64,000 nucleotides of DNA from Streptomyces violens. Lineage in GTDB: Bacteria; Actinomycetota; Actinomycetes; Streptomycetales; Streptomycetaceae. The position numbers and the translations under genes are program-made. Positions within the stretch are counted from its first letter, which is position 1; each line of letters starts with the position of its first letter. The notes below the pieces were generated by a model. It saw only the letters and a list, made by a program, of their open reading frames with translations, did no database searches and was not told the DNA's origin. The stretch is from assembly GCF_000717745.1 (NCBI RefSeq), contig NZ_JOBH01000017.1, positions 62,001 through 126,000 on the forward strand, written 5' to 3'. Shown here piece after piece: positions 24,337 to 33,060 of the stretch.

Positions 24337-26814
24337 TCAGCCCTCGGGCGTCGCTTCGGGCGCTGCGGCCGTCTTCTTGGCCGCGGTCTTGCGGGTCCGG
24401 CGCGGCTTGGCGGGAGCCTCGGCGGCCTCCGCAGTCGCGTCCGTGCCCTCGGCGGCCACGGCCTTCTTGGCGGCCGTCTTGCGCGTGCGGCGCGGCTTGG
24501 CCGGGGCCTCGTCCGCCGCCGTGGCGGTGGCCTCGGTGCCTTCCGCGGTGTCCACCGCGACCTCGGCCTTCTTGGCCGCGGTCTTGCGCGTGCGGCGCGG
24601 CTTGGCGGGCGCCTCGGTGACCTCGGCGGTCGCGTCCGTGCCCTCGGCGGCCTCGACGGCGGCCTCGGCCTTCTTGGCGGCCGTCTTGCGGGTCCGGCGC
24701 GGCTTGGCCGGGGCCTCGGTGGCCTCGGCCGTCACCTCGGTGCCCTCGGCGGTGTCCACCGCGGCCTCCGCCTTCTTGGCGGCGGCCTTGCGCGTACGGC
24801 GCGGCTTGGCGGCCGGCGCGTCGGCGGCGGGCTCCTCGGGGGCGTTCTCCGTGACGGTGGCCTTGGCGGCGGCGCGCTCGGCGGCCTTCTTGGCGGCGGC
24901 CTCCTCGGCGGCGCGGCGCTCGGCGGCCAGCCGCTGCGCGGCGACCTCGACCGTCTGGAAGCCCACCGAGGTGTCCTCCCTGACGATCACCGGGCGCCGG
25001 GGCGCCGGAGCCTTGGCGACGGGCGCCCGGCCCTCGGCGGTGGCGACCGCGGCATCGGCGGCCTGGGGCGCGCGGGAGCCGCGCGCACGGCGGCGGCGCG
25101 GCTTGGCCGGCGCCTCCTGCGCGGCGTCCGGACCGGTGCTCTGCACCGGAACGGTCGCGGCCTCGGGCGCCGCCGGCTCGGCGGTCACCGGCTCGGCCGG
25201 CGCGACGGCCGGCGCGGGCTCGGCCACGGCGTGCGCGGTGGCGGTCCGCTGCGTGGCGGCGGCGGACGTGGCGGTACCGGACGTGACCGCGTTACCGGAC
25301 GCGCCGGCGCGCGTACGGCGACGGCGGCGCGGCTGGCGGGGCGCGGTCGTGCCCTCGGCGGTGTCCGCCGCGGCCTCGGCCGCCTCGCCGCCCTGCGTAC
25401 CGGTGGCAGCGGGCTCGTCCTCGATCGGGGCGCCGTTGCGCATACGGCGGCGCTTGCGCGGCGTACGCGTACGCTCCGGGCGCTCCTCCTCGCGCTCACG
25501 GTCGGCCTTGCGCGGCCCGCGGCCGCGGCCGCCGGTCTCGCCGAGGTCCTCGACCTGCTCGGCCGCCAGGCCCGCACGAGTGCGCTCCGAGCGCGGCAGC
25601 ACGCCGGTGACGCCCTGCGGGATGTTCAGCAGCTCGTAGAGGTGCGCGGAGGTGGAGTACGTCTCCTCCGGATCGTTGAACGAGAGGTCCAGCGCCTTGT
25701 TGATCAGCTGCCAGCGCGGGATGTCGTCCCAGTCGACCAGCGTGACGGCGGTGCCCTTGGCGCCCGCGCGGCCCGTACGGCCGATGCGGTGCAGGTAGGT
25801 CTTCTCGTCCTCGGGCGTCTGGTAGTTGATGACGTGCGTCACACCGCTGACGTCGATGCCGCGCGCCGCGACATCGGTGCACACCAGGACGTCGACCTTG
25901 CCGTTGCGGAAGGCGCGCAGCGCCTGCTCGCGGGCGCCCTGGCCGAGGTCGCCGTGGACCGCGCCGGAGGCGAAGCCGCGGCGCGCGAGCTGGTCGGCGA
26001 TGTCGGCCGCGGTGCGCTTGGTGCGGCAGAAGATCATCGCGAGCCCGCGGCCCTCGGCCTGCAGGATGCGCGAGACCATCTCCGGCTTGTCCATGGAGTG
26101 CGCGCGGAAGACGTGCTGGGTGGTGTTGGCGACCGTCGCGCCCTCGTCGTCGGGCGAGGTGGCGCGGATGTGGGTCGGCTGCGACATGTAGCGCCGCGCC
26201 AGCGAGATGACCTGGCCGGGCATGGTCGCGGAGAACAGCATGGTCTGCCGCTTGGCCGGGAGGTACTGGATGATCTTCTCGACGTCCGGCAGGAAGCCCA
26301 GGTCGAGCATCTCGTCGGCCTCGTCCAGGACGAGGGCGCGGACCTGCGAGAGGTCCAGCTTCTTCTGGCCCGCCAGGTCCAGCAGCCGGCCCGGGGTGCC
26401 GACGACGACGTCGACGCCCTTCTGGAGCGCCTCGACCTGGGGCTCGTACGCCCGGCCGCCGTAGATGGCGAGCACGCGGACGTTACGGACCTTGCCGGCG
26501 GTCAGCAGGTCGTTGGTGACCTGCTGGCACAGCTCGCGGGTGGGGACGACGACCAGCGCCTGCGGCGCGTCGGTGAGCTTCTCGGGCTTGGCCCGGCCCG
26601 CCTCGACGTCGGCGGGGACGGTGACGCGCTCCAGGAGCGGGAGGCCGAAGCCGAGGGTCTTGCCGGTGCCGGTCTTGGCCTGGCCGATGACGTCGGAGCC
26701 GGAGAGGGCCACCGGGAGGGTCAGGGCCTGGATGGGGAACGGAGTCATGATGCCGACGGCCTCGAGGGCTTCGGCGGTCTCGGGGAGGATCCCGAGGTCT
26801 CGGAACGTAGACAG
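24337..26814 (-). CDS. DEAD-box RNA helicase with long repetitive basic C-terminal tail
   Basis: 825 residues from a probable CTG start at 26814 (reading STFRDLGILPETAEAL after the initiator), with AGAAGAGG upstream; the in-frame ATG at codon 23 (MTPFPIQ) would lose the Q motif. The helicase core spans about 1-400: AKTGTGKT (46-53), DEAD (VLDEADEMLDLGF), SAT, and HRIGRTGRAG. The 400-residue tail alternates Ala/Glu stretches with basic clusters, ending in five KPRRTRK repeats. It corresponds to mycobacterial RhlE (Rv3211). Roles in ribosome assembly or RNA degradation in the cold are known for the family. The tail should add nonspecific RNA or DNA binding. Confidence 0.9.
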   Translation of the reverse strand: MSTFRDLGILPETAEALEAVGIMTPFPIQALTLPVALSGSDVIGQAKTGTGKTLGFGLPLLERVTVPADVEAGRAKPEKLTDAPQALVVVPTRELCQQVTNDLLTAGKVRNVRVLAIYGGRAYEPQVEALQKGVDVVVGTPGRLLDLAGQKKLDLSQVRALVLDEADEMLDLGFLPDVEKIIQYLPAKRQTMLFSATMPGQVISLARRYMSQPTHIRATSPDDEGATVANTTQHVFRAHSMDKPEMVSRILQAEGRGLAMIFCRTKRTAADIADQLARRGFASGAVHGDLGQGAREQALRAFRNGKVDVLVCTDVAARGIDVSGVTHVINYQTPEDEKTYLHRIGRTGRAGAKGTAVTLVDWDDIPRWQLINKALDLSFNDPEETYSTSAHLYELLNIPQGVTGVLPRSERTRAGLAAEQVEDLGETGGRGRGPRKADREREEERPERTRTPRKRRRMRNGAPIEDEPAATGTQGGEAAEAAADTAEGTTAPRQPRRRRRTRAGASGNAVTSGTATSAAATQRTATAHAVAEPAPAVAPAEPVTAEPAAPEAATVPVQSTGPDAAQEAPAKPRRRRARGSRAPQAADAAVATAEGRAPVAKAPAPRRPVIVREDTSVGFQTVEVAAQRLAAERRAAEEAAAKKAAERAAAKATVTENAPEEPAADAPAAKPRRTRKAAAKKAEAAVDTAEGTEVTAEATEAPAKPRRTRKTAAKKAEAAVEAAEGTDATAEVTEAPAKPRRTRKTAAKKAEVAVDTAEGTEATATAADEAPAKPRRTRKTAAKKAVAAEGTDATAEAAEAPAKPRRTRKTAAKKTAAAPEATPEG
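24345..24815 (-). repeat. Coding tandem repeats in the helicase tail
   Basis: Five degenerate units of roughly 90 bases, each encoding EAPAKPRRTRKTAAKKAE followed by an Ala/Glu/Thr spacer. DNA identity between units is high, indicating unit duplication. Expect length variation between strains. Confidence 0.8.
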
Positions 26815-27208
26815 GATGCTTGCCTCTTCTGTGAGTCGCGGCGCGAGGCGACGAAGGGGATCGACCGTGCCTTGCCTGCCGTCGTACGGGGTCGTACTCG
26901 GCTCGGCCCGGCCTCCTAGGGCCGGATGGCGCGGGACCACTGCCTTCGCTCAGGCGCTCGTGCCGCGAGCGGTGTTCCTCTGCCGTGCGCTGTCTGTACG
27001 CGTCGGGGCAGAGGGCGGTCGGGGTGGAGCCGATCGGGCCACCGACCGGGCATCCGCATTCGTGAAACACCCACCGAAACTTCGGCGGGCTCTTTACCAC
27101 CATACCCCGGATGAGCGCATGTGTGTCCGGGCAATCGTTCGGTCGGGTGGGACCCGAGTGGCTGACCAGGCCCTTCCCCGGGTTGCGGAGCGGGCTATTG
27201 TGCGCTCC
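26815..27208. other. Divergent intergenic region of helicase and ferritin-like genes
   Basis: 394 bases without a supported gene. It includes the long 5' leader expected of the helicase mRNA and a palindrome at 27070-27089 (CCC-A-CCGAA-AC-TTCGG-C-GGG). TATTGT lies at 27196-27201, just before the ferritin-like gene. Long leaders are common for cold-inducible helicase genes. Confidence 0.45.
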
Positions 27209-27958
27209 ATGGAGACGCCTGACAACGCCACCGCCGACGCCCCCGCCACGCCCGACGAGCCCACCGGGATCGCTGCCCAGAACTGGGAGGAGGCGGCCGC
27301 CGACCCGCAGTACCGGGCCGCGGTGATCGACCTGCTGGGCGCCCTTGCGTACGGCGAGCTGGCCGCCTTCGAGCGGCTGGCCGAGGACGCCAAGCTGGCG
27401 TCCACGACGGACGACAAGGCGGAGCTGGCGAAGATGGCGACGGCGGAGTTCCACCACTTCGAGCGGCTGCGTGAGCGACTCGCGCAGATCGACGCGGAGC
27501 CCAACGCGGCCATGGAGCCGTTCGCCGCCGCGCTGGACGAGTTCCACCGCCAGACCGCCCCGTCGGACTGGCTGGAAGGCCTGGTCAAGGCGTACGTCGG
27601 CGACTCCATCGCCAGCGACTTCTACCGCGAGGTGGCGGCCCGGCTGGACTCCGACACCAAGGAGCTCGTGCTCGGTGTGCTGGATGACACAGGGCACGCC
27701 TCCTTCGCCGTCGAGAAGGTCCGCGCGGCCATCGAGGCCGATCCCCGGGTCGGCGGCCGGCTCGCGCTGTGGGCGCGCCGCCTGATGGGCGAGGCCCTCT
27801 CCCAGGCGCAGCGGGTGGTCGCGGACCGGGACGCGCTGTCGACGATGCTGGTCGGCGGGGTGGCCGACGGCTTCGACCTGGCGGAGGTCGGCCGGATGTT
27901 CTCGCGCATTACTGAGGCGCACACCAAGCGGATGGCGGCGCTGGGGCTGGCCGCGTAA
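27209..27958 (+). CDS. Ferritin-like (MiaE-like, PF13794-type) diiron protein
   Basis: 249 residues forming a four-helix bundle with diiron ligands: AYGELAAFE (Glu), AEFHHFERL (Glu-x2-His), and later SDFYREVA and DTGHASFAVEKV (acid and His). This pattern fits the actinobacterial tRNA-hydroxylase MiaE-like group; the mycobacterial equivalent is Rv3210c, next to rhlE as here. The first 30 residues are an acidic, Pro/Ala-rich extension. TATTGT sits 7 bases before ATG 27209 with no ribosome binding site, suggesting a leaderless transcript. Confidence 0.85.
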   Translation: METPDNATADAPATPDEPTGIAAQNWEEAAADPQYRAAVIDLLGALAYGELAAFERLAEDAKLASTTDDKAELAKMATAEFHHFERLRERLAQIDAEPNAAMEPFAAALDEFHRQTAPSDWLEGLVKAYVGDSIASDFYREVAARLDSDTKELVLGVLDDTGHASFAVEKVRAAIEADPRVGGRLALWARRLMGEALSQAQRVVADRDALSTMLVGGVADGFDLAEVGRMFSRITEAHTKRMAALGLAA

Positions 27959-28167
27959 GCGGGCCCCGGCCCGGGCTGCGTGAGCGGACTCCGGACGGCG
28001 CGCCCGGCGGGCGTGCGATCACTCACACCTCTGTGCGCCCCGCACTGCACCGGCAGGCGGGGCGTACAGACGCGAACGCGCCGTTTCTCCGTCCGGACAT
28101 CGGCCGGAAACGGTCCGTCCCGGCGCCGCCTTCCGGAGCTGTCCGTCAGGGCCCGGGGCGGGGCACC

Positions 28168-28449
28168 TCAGGCCGCCGTCGCTGATCGGCGCAGCCGACG
28201 GGCGGGCCGGGGCTCGGGGCGCAGCAGCAGCGAGAGCAGCGCCGCGGACAGGCCCACGGCCACGACAAGGACGACCGGTGCCCGCCCCGCCCCCAGGATC
28301 GTGTGCGCCAGCAGCGCGCCGAAGACGGCCGCCGCGGGGCCCGTGGACAGCGTCAGGCTGCGCTTCGGGAAGCGGCCGGGCAGCCGCCGGAGGGCGGCGA
28401 GGGCGAGCGCGAGGCCCAGGACGGCAGCGCCGAGCACTTCCAAGATCAT
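28168..28449 (-). CDS. Small two-to-three-helix membrane protein
   Basis: 93 residues, mostly hydrophobic: helices around residues 1-22, 34-52 and 56-76, separated by short basic loops, with an Arg/Pro-rich end (RPEPRPARRLRRSATAA) that should be cytoplasmic. ATG 28449 has GGGAGGGG 5 bases upstream, a good site. I recognise no family. It lies between the ferritin-like gene and DUF3107. Confidence 0.65.
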   Translation of the reverse strand: MILEVLGAAVLGLALALAALRRLPGRFPKRSLTLSTGPAAAVFGALLAHTILGAGRAPVVLVVAVGLSAALLSLLLRPEPRPARRLRRSATAA

Positions 28450-28621
28450 GTTTCCCCTCCCGCACGCGGATGACGCCGCCGTGCAGCGGCGGTGTCATGG
28501 CCATTCGGGGCCGTCGTACCCAAGGGGCGCCACGGGCAATCGTGCCGGGCCGGACAAAGGTGCGATCACTGCTCTGAGCAGGGAAAAAGCGCCCTACAGT
28601 GCGGAGAGCGGGCGCATACGT

Positions 28622-28664
28622 ACGGGCGGCGCCCCGGGGATCGTCTCCCCGGGGCGCCGCCCGT
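28622..28664 (-). terminator. 19-bp perfect hairpin after the DUF3107 gene
   Basis: Arms 28622-28640 and 28646-28664 pair without mismatch around a TCGTC loop. It lies 26 bases beyond the stop of the minus-strand DUF3107 gene, the longest perfect hairpin in the window. Confidence 0.8.
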
Positions 28665-28689
28665 CATACGTGCTGTGCGCGGCAGGCGT

Positions 28690-28917
28690 CTACAGAGCGC
28701 CGAAGCCCACCTTGCGCCCGGCGGGCTCGCCGATCTCGACGTACGCCAGCCGGTCCGCCGGTACGAGGACCTTGCGGCCGTGTTCGTCCTCCAGGCTCAG
28801 CAGCTGCGACTTGCCGGCCAGCGCGGCGGCTACCGCACTCTCGACCTCCTCGGCAGGCTGCGAGCTCTCCAGGACGATCTCGCGGGGCGCGTGCTGCACG
28901 CCGATCTTGACCTCCAC
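28690..28917 (-). CDS. DUF3107 family protein
   Basis: 75 residues: MEVKIGVQHAPREIVLESSQ, a helix with SAVAAAL, then DEHGRKVLVPADRLAYVEIG. The strand-helix-strand-strand pattern and short length are those of the actinobacterial family represented by Rv3208A (TB9.4). Like the mycobacterial gene it sits next to the TetR regulator and close to the helicase. Function unknown. Confidence 0.9.
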   Translation of the reverse strand: MEVKIGVQHAPREIVLESSQPAEEVESAVAAALAGKSQLLSLEDEHGRKVLVPADRLAYVEIGEPAGRKVGFGAL

Positions 28918-29101
28918 GGCTTATGTCCCTCCGACGGTCTCGGTCCCCCCGGTCTGACCAGGGGGGCGGTGTGCGCGACGATCCGCGCCGTACGCAGCAC
29001 ACATTAGCCCGGTACGGGGACGGACAGGCCGCTATGGAGCACGCCCGCAGCGAACACGGGGCCAGGGCGCGCCCTGGGTGCCCCGTGTGCCGCGGCGGGC
29101 G

Positions 29102-29743
29102 TCAGTGGCCCTCGGTGCCGTGCAGCGGGAAGCCCGCGATGCCCTTCCAGGCCAGCGAGGTGAGCAGCTGCACGGCCGTGTCGCGGGTGACCGTGCGCTC
29201 GCTGGAGAGCCAGTACCGCGCGACGACCTGGGACACACCGCCCAGGCCCACCGCGAGCAGCATGGACTCCTCCTTGGACAGCCCGGTGTCCTCCGCGATC
29301 ACGTCACTGATCGCCTCGGCGCACTGCAGCGAGACCTTGTCCACGCGCTCGCGGACGGCCGTCTCGTTGGTCAGGTCCGACTCGAACACCAGGCGGAACG
29401 CGCCGCCCGGGTCCTCCACGTACGCGAAGTACGCGTCCATGGTCGCCGCGACCCGCTGCTTGTTGTCGGTGGTGGAGGCCAGGGCCGTCCGTACCGACTG
29501 CAGCAGCGCCTCGCAGTGCTGGTCCAGCAGGGCGAGGTAGAGGTCGAGCTTGCCGGGGAAGTGCTGGTAGAGCACCGGCTTGCTGACGCCGGCCCGCTCG
29601 GCGATGTCGTCCATCGCCGCAGCGTGGTACCCCTGCGCCACGAAGACTTCCTGTGCAGCGCCCAGGAGCTGGTTGCGCCGCGCTCGGCGCGGCAGGCGCG
29701 TGCCTCGAGGGCGCGCGGCCTCTGTCTGCTCGATGGCGCTCAC
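29102..29743 (-). CDS. TetR/AcrR family transcriptional regulator
   Basis: 213 residues from GTG 29743, with GGGAGG 4-5 bases upstream. The DNA-binding region RNQLLGAAQEVFVAQGYHAA, MDDIAERAGVSKPVLYQHF is a classic TetR helix-turn-helix; the ligand domain contains FRLVFESDLTN. It corresponds to mycobacterial Rv3208, encoded beside DUF3107. Targets are unknown. A 21-base inverted repeat 136 bases upstream is a possible operator. Confidence 0.9.
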   Translation of the reverse strand: MSAIEQTEAARPRGTRLPRRARRNQLLGAAQEVFVAQGYHAAAMDDIAERAGVSKPVLYQHFPGKLDLYLALLDQHCEALLQSVRTALASTTDNKQRVAATMDAYFAYVEDPGGAFRLVFESDLTNETAVRERVDKVSLQCAEAISDVIAEDTGLSKEESMLLAVGLGGVSQVVARYWLSSERTVTRDTAVQLLTSLAWKGIAGFPLHGTEGH

Positions 29744-29878
29744 GCCGCCTCCCAGTGTCGTTCCGTACGAGATGCACACAGCACGGTGCACCGCGCCCGC
29801 CATCGTACTTTTGGGTAACGAGGCTGTGCGCGGTCAGGAGCGAGAATTTATCCGCCCAGGGGCCGCGGGAAGCCGACA

Positions 29879-29899
29879 TACCGGTTCAGGTCACCGGTA
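29879..29899. promoter_or_regulatory. Inverted repeat, candidate TetR operator
   Basis: TACCGGT (29879-29885), a 7-base spacer and ACCGGTA (29893-29899) form a perfect 21-base dyad of the size TetR dimers bind. It overlaps the stop codon of the acidic small gene and lies upstream of the TetR gene. A candidate -10 (TAAATT on the minus strand, about 29845-29850) follows. Confidence 0.35.
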
Positions 29900-30106
29900 A
29901 TCGTCTTCGTCCAGCTCGACCACGCGGGCCTGTTCTGCACGGTCCGCTTCGTTCGCCGCATCGGGATCGCCCCCGGTCAGTGGGTCGTCCTCGCGTGGAG
30001 CGATGTCCGCGAGCTGTTCCTGGGCGTCCGCCTCGGGTGCTTCCGCGTCGATTTCGGCCGCCTCGTCCTCGTTGAAGGTATCCGGATCTGTTGGGTCGAC
30101 AGGCAT
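29891..30106 (-). CDS. Small very acidic protein
   Basis: 71 residues, more than a third Asp/Glu (MPVDPTDPDTFNEDEAAEID at the start; VVELDEDDYR at the end), no hydrophobic core. It is probably intrinsically disordered. ATG 30106 follows GAAAGGGGAGCC, a good ribosome binding site. I recall similar sequences in other streptomycetes next to the TetR gene. Function unknown. Confidence 0.7.
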   Translation of the reverse strand: MPVDPTDPDTFNEDEAAEIDAEAPEADAQEQLADIAPREDDPLTGGDPDAANEADRAEQARVVELDEDDYR

Positions 30107-30366
30107 GGTGGCTCCCCTTTCCTGGGCGAGCGCCCTTTACACGAGCCTAGGAGAGGGGATTGCCCGGCGCGACGTGGTACGCGCCGCGAACGGGTGGCGG
30201 TACCGGGACGCGCGACCGCGCGGCTACGAAGCGGGGCGCGCGTCTACTAGGGGCACGCGTCGCTGCCCATGAAGTGACGGCGGCGCTTCGGGGCGTGCCC
30301 GTGACGCAAGAGACGTGTGATGGCGAACACATCGGAACGGGTGTGATCGTCTCGTAACATCGACGC

Positions 30367-31413
30367 ATGTCTTCCACGGAGCCGCCGGACACCCGAACCG
30401 CGCTCCCGGTGCCGCCCGGGGGCCCGGGCCCGCGCGTCGGCGCCGAGGAGACGCTGCGCAGCGTGAGCGTGCCGGGCGCGACGCTCAGCGTCCGCGCGCC
30501 CGCCCGAGTGCGTGAGGGCCTGCCGCCCGCTCTGTACGTGCACGGCCTCGGCGGCTCGTCGCAGAACTGGTCCGCCCTGATGGTGCTGCTCGCCGACCGG
30601 GTGGACGGCGAGGCGCTGGACCTCCCCGGATTCGGCGACTCCCCGCCCCCGGACGACGGCAACTACTCCATCAGCGGCCAGGCCCGCACGGTCATCCGGT
30701 ACCTCGACCAGCGCGGCCGCGGCCCCGTCCACCTCATCGGGAACTCCATGGGCGGCGCGGTCTCGACCCGGGTCGCCGCGGTCCGCCCCGACCTCGTGCG
30801 GACCCTGACGCTGGTCTCGCCCGCGCTGCCCGAGCTGCGCCCGCAGCTCAGCGCGCTGCCCACGGGGCTGCTGGCGGTCCCCGGCATCACCACCCTCTTC
30901 AGCCGTCTGACGCGGGACTGGACGGCCGAGCGCCGCACCCGTGAGGTGCTCGCCCTCTGCTACGGCGACCCCGCGATGGCCACGCCCGAGGAGGTGGCGG
31001 CGGCGGTCGAGGAGACCGCGCGCCGGCTGGAGCTGCCGTACTTCTGGGAGGTCATGGAGCGCGCCTCGCGCGGCATCGTGAACGCCTACACGCTCGGCGG
31101 CCAGCACAACCTGTGGCGGCAGGCGGAGCGCGTCCTCGCGCCGACCCTGCTCATCTACGGCGGCCGGGACCGGCTGGTCTCCTTCCGGATGGCCCGCAGG
31201 GCCGCCGCCGCGTTCCGCGGTTCGCGCCTGCTCACGCTGCCCGAGGCGGGCCATGTGGCGATGATGGAGTACCCCTCGACCGTCGCCCGCGCCGTCCGGG
31301 AGCTGCTGGACGACACGGAGCGCGAGGCCGCGGGAGAAGCGGCCGGCGGCCGGGAGGGCCGTACCGCCCGCCGCGCGACGGGTGACACGACCGCCGATGC
31401 GAGCAGGAGCTGA
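30367..31413 (+). CDS. Alpha/beta hydrolase
   Basis: 348 residues. HGLGGSSQNW (oxyanion), GNSMGG (nucleophile Ser), YGGRDRLV (acid) and EAGHVAMMEYP (His) complete the catalytic triad. The cap domain is about 70 residues. A Pro-rich N-terminal extension and an Arg/Glu/Gly-rich C-terminal tail flank the fold. TAACAT ends 6 bases before the ATG at 30367 and no Shine-Dalgarno is present, so the transcript is probably leaderless. It is followed 8 bases later by the DUF3152 gene, implying an operon. Substrate unknown. Confidence 0.87.
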   Translation: MSSTEPPDTRTALPVPPGGPGPRVGAEETLRSVSVPGATLSVRAPARVREGLPPALYVHGLGGSSQNWSALMVLLADRVDGEALDLPGFGDSPPPDDGNYSISGQARTVIRYLDQRGRGPVHLIGNSMGGAVSTRVAAVRPDLVRTLTLVSPALPELRPQLSALPTGLLAVPGITTLFSRLTRDWTAERRTREVLALCYGDPAMATPEEVAAAVEETARRLELPYFWEVMERASRGIVNAYTLGGQHNLWRQAERVLAPTLLIYGGRDRLVSFRMARRAAAAFRGSRLLTLPEAGHVAMMEYPSTVARAVRELLDDTEREAAGEAAGGREGRTARRATGDTTADASRS

Positions 31414-31421
31414 CGGGCCCA

Positions 31422-32873
31422 GTGGGACGCCATAGCCGCCGGACCCCGGAGGGGACGACCGACACCACGGAGAGCGGCGCTGTTACGGGGGTGACCGGTA
31501 CCGCCGCCCAGTGGGGCGAGCGCGCCGCGGCCTCCCGGAGGCCGGTGGACGCCGCCGACGCGCCGTCGCCGGACCAGGGTGCCGTCGCGGGTCCCCAGGC
31601 CGCCTCCGCGTCCCGTACGGGCCGCCGGCGGCGGCGCGGCGAGCCCGGCCCCGAGGCCGGCCCTCCGGTGCGCGGCGGGCACCCCGAGCAGCCGGAGCCC
31701 GGTGCCGTGCCGGGGCAGGGCGTCCCCGTACTGCCGCACCAGCGCGGTACCGGTGGCGCGCGGCCCGGCGTACTGGGTACGCCGGTCGACCCGGGCGGCG
31801 GCCGGCCGGGGCCGAAGCAGGAGTACCTGGACGCCTTCGCCAACGACGCCCACTTCGCGGCGGGCACCCCTTCCTCCGCGGGATCGCGCCCCCCGAAGGC
31901 CGCGCGGCCCCCGGTGGCCGCCTCGTCCTCGCCCGTCTCGGACGCGCCGCAGGGGCTCTCCCCATCCGCTGCGCCGCACCCGTACGCGGCAGGGGCGGAC
32001 GAAGAGATCGCCGCCTACGAAGCGGAGTTCGGCGCGCAAGGGGCGCTGGACGACGACGCGTCCGGTGACGCCCGGCGGCGCAAGGGTGCCAAGGGCCGTA
32101 CGTTCACCGGCGTGGCCGCCGCCGCGGTGACCACCGTGCTCGCGGTGGTGGTCGCCGGGCAGGTCGCCGACGCCCGCAAGAACGGCGTCGACGGGCCGTC
32201 GCCGAGCGGTGGGGACGCGACGCCGGACCCGGACGCCGGCCGGCCGCACGGCGGGCCCACGGCCGCGCCCGCCACGTACGCCGCGAAGATGGCCAAGGTG
32301 TATCCGCTCGCCGCCGACTTGAAGGGCAGCGGGACGTTCACGCCGGCCGGCGGCGCAGCCCCCGCGCCGGGCCGCGGCCACGTGGTGCGCTACCGCGTCG
32401 ACGTGGAGGACGGACTGCCGCTGGACGGCGAGCTCTTCGCCGAGGCGGTGCACAAGACGCTGAACGACGAGCGCAGTTGGGCACACGGAGGACAGCGCTC
32501 GTTCGCCCGCGTCGCCTCGGGCAAGGCCGACTTCGTCATCACCCTGGCGAGCCCCGGCACCACCGACGAGTGGTGCGCCAAGTCCGGCCTGGACACCAGC
32601 GTGGACCGGGTCTCCTGCGACTCCGCCGCGACCGAGCGCGTGATGATCAACGCGTACCGGTGGGCGCGCGGCGCGGCGACGTACGGCCCCGACAAGATGT
32701 ACGCGTACCGGCAGATGCTGATCAATCATGAGGTGGGGCACCGGCTCGGCCACGATCACGAGGGCTGCCGCCGGCAGGGCGCGCTCGCGCCCGTGATGAT
32801 GCAGCAGACCAAGTTCCTGACCACGGACGGCGCCACCTGCCGCCCGAACGCCTGGCCGTTCCCGACCGGCTGA
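31422..32873 (+). CDS. DUF3152 membrane-anchored putative metalloprotease
   Basis: 483 residues. A long disordered cytoplasmic region (Pro/Gly/Arg-rich, about 1-220) precedes one transmembrane helix (about 230-250, VAAAAVTTVLAVVVAGQVA), a linker and a C-terminal extracytoplasmic DUF3152 domain (about 285-483). That domain ends in a complete metzincin-type zinc motif, His436-Glu437-x2-His440-x2-Gly443-x2-His446 (HEVGHRLGHDHEGC), followed by VMMQQT, a Met-turn-like segment. The gene follows the hydrolase by 8 bases. Mycobacterial Rv3207c occupies the same slot. A secreted or anchored protease is inferred; no substrate is known. Confidence 0.88.
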   Translation: MGRHSRRTPEGTTDTTESGAVTGVTGTAAQWGERAAASRRPVDAADAPSPDQGAVAGPQAASASRTGRRRRRGEPGPEAGPPVRGGHPEQPEPGAVPGQGVPVLPHQRGTGGARPGVLGTPVDPGGGRPGPKQEYLDAFANDAHFAAGTPSSAGSRPPKAARPPVAASSSPVSDAPQGLSPSAAPHPYAAGADEEIAAYEAEFGAQGALDDDASGDARRRKGAKGRTFTGVAAAAVTTVLAVVVAGQVADARKNGVDGPSPSGGDATPDPDAGRPHGGPTAAPATYAAKMAKVYPLAADLKGSGTFTPAGGAAPAPGRGHVVRYRVDVEDGLPLDGELFAEAVHKTLNDERSWAHGGQRSFARVASGKADFVITLASPGTTDEWCAKSGLDTSVDRVSCDSAATERVMINAYRWARGAATYGPDKMYAYRQMLINHEVGHRLGHDHEGCRRQGALAPVMMQQTKFLTTDGATCRPNAWPFPTG

Positions 32874-32940
32874 GCGGCCCGTTCCGCTACCGCGTCAGAA
32901 CGCCCAGCCTGGTGGAAAGTTACGCCTCTTCACCCCTTTT

Positions 32941-32974
32941 GGTGGCGCGATGGACAACCGTCCGTCGCGCCACC
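32941..32974. repeat. 34-base inverted repeat before the exopolysaccharide operon
   Basis: GGTGGCGCGATGGAC and GTCCGTCGCGCCACC form 15 pairs (one G-U wobble) around an AACC loop. It lies 68 bases after the DUF3152 stop and 87 bases before the glycosyltransferase start. It may be a terminator or an operator; a TTTT run precedes rather than follows it on the plus strand. Confidence 0.6.
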
Positions 32975-33060
32975 GGTGCTTCTGCGTAGCGTCGTGTCGC
33001 AGGCGGTGACGATCCGGCCACCGCCCGGAAGGACGCCGATCCGAGGACGGGGGTGCGCTC

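Noticed and set aside
30334..30356. GGAAC with CGT as an ECF promoter for the hydrolase at 30367
   Set aside because: Spacer is about 14 bases and the downstream TAACAT-N6-ATG arrangement explains the region better.
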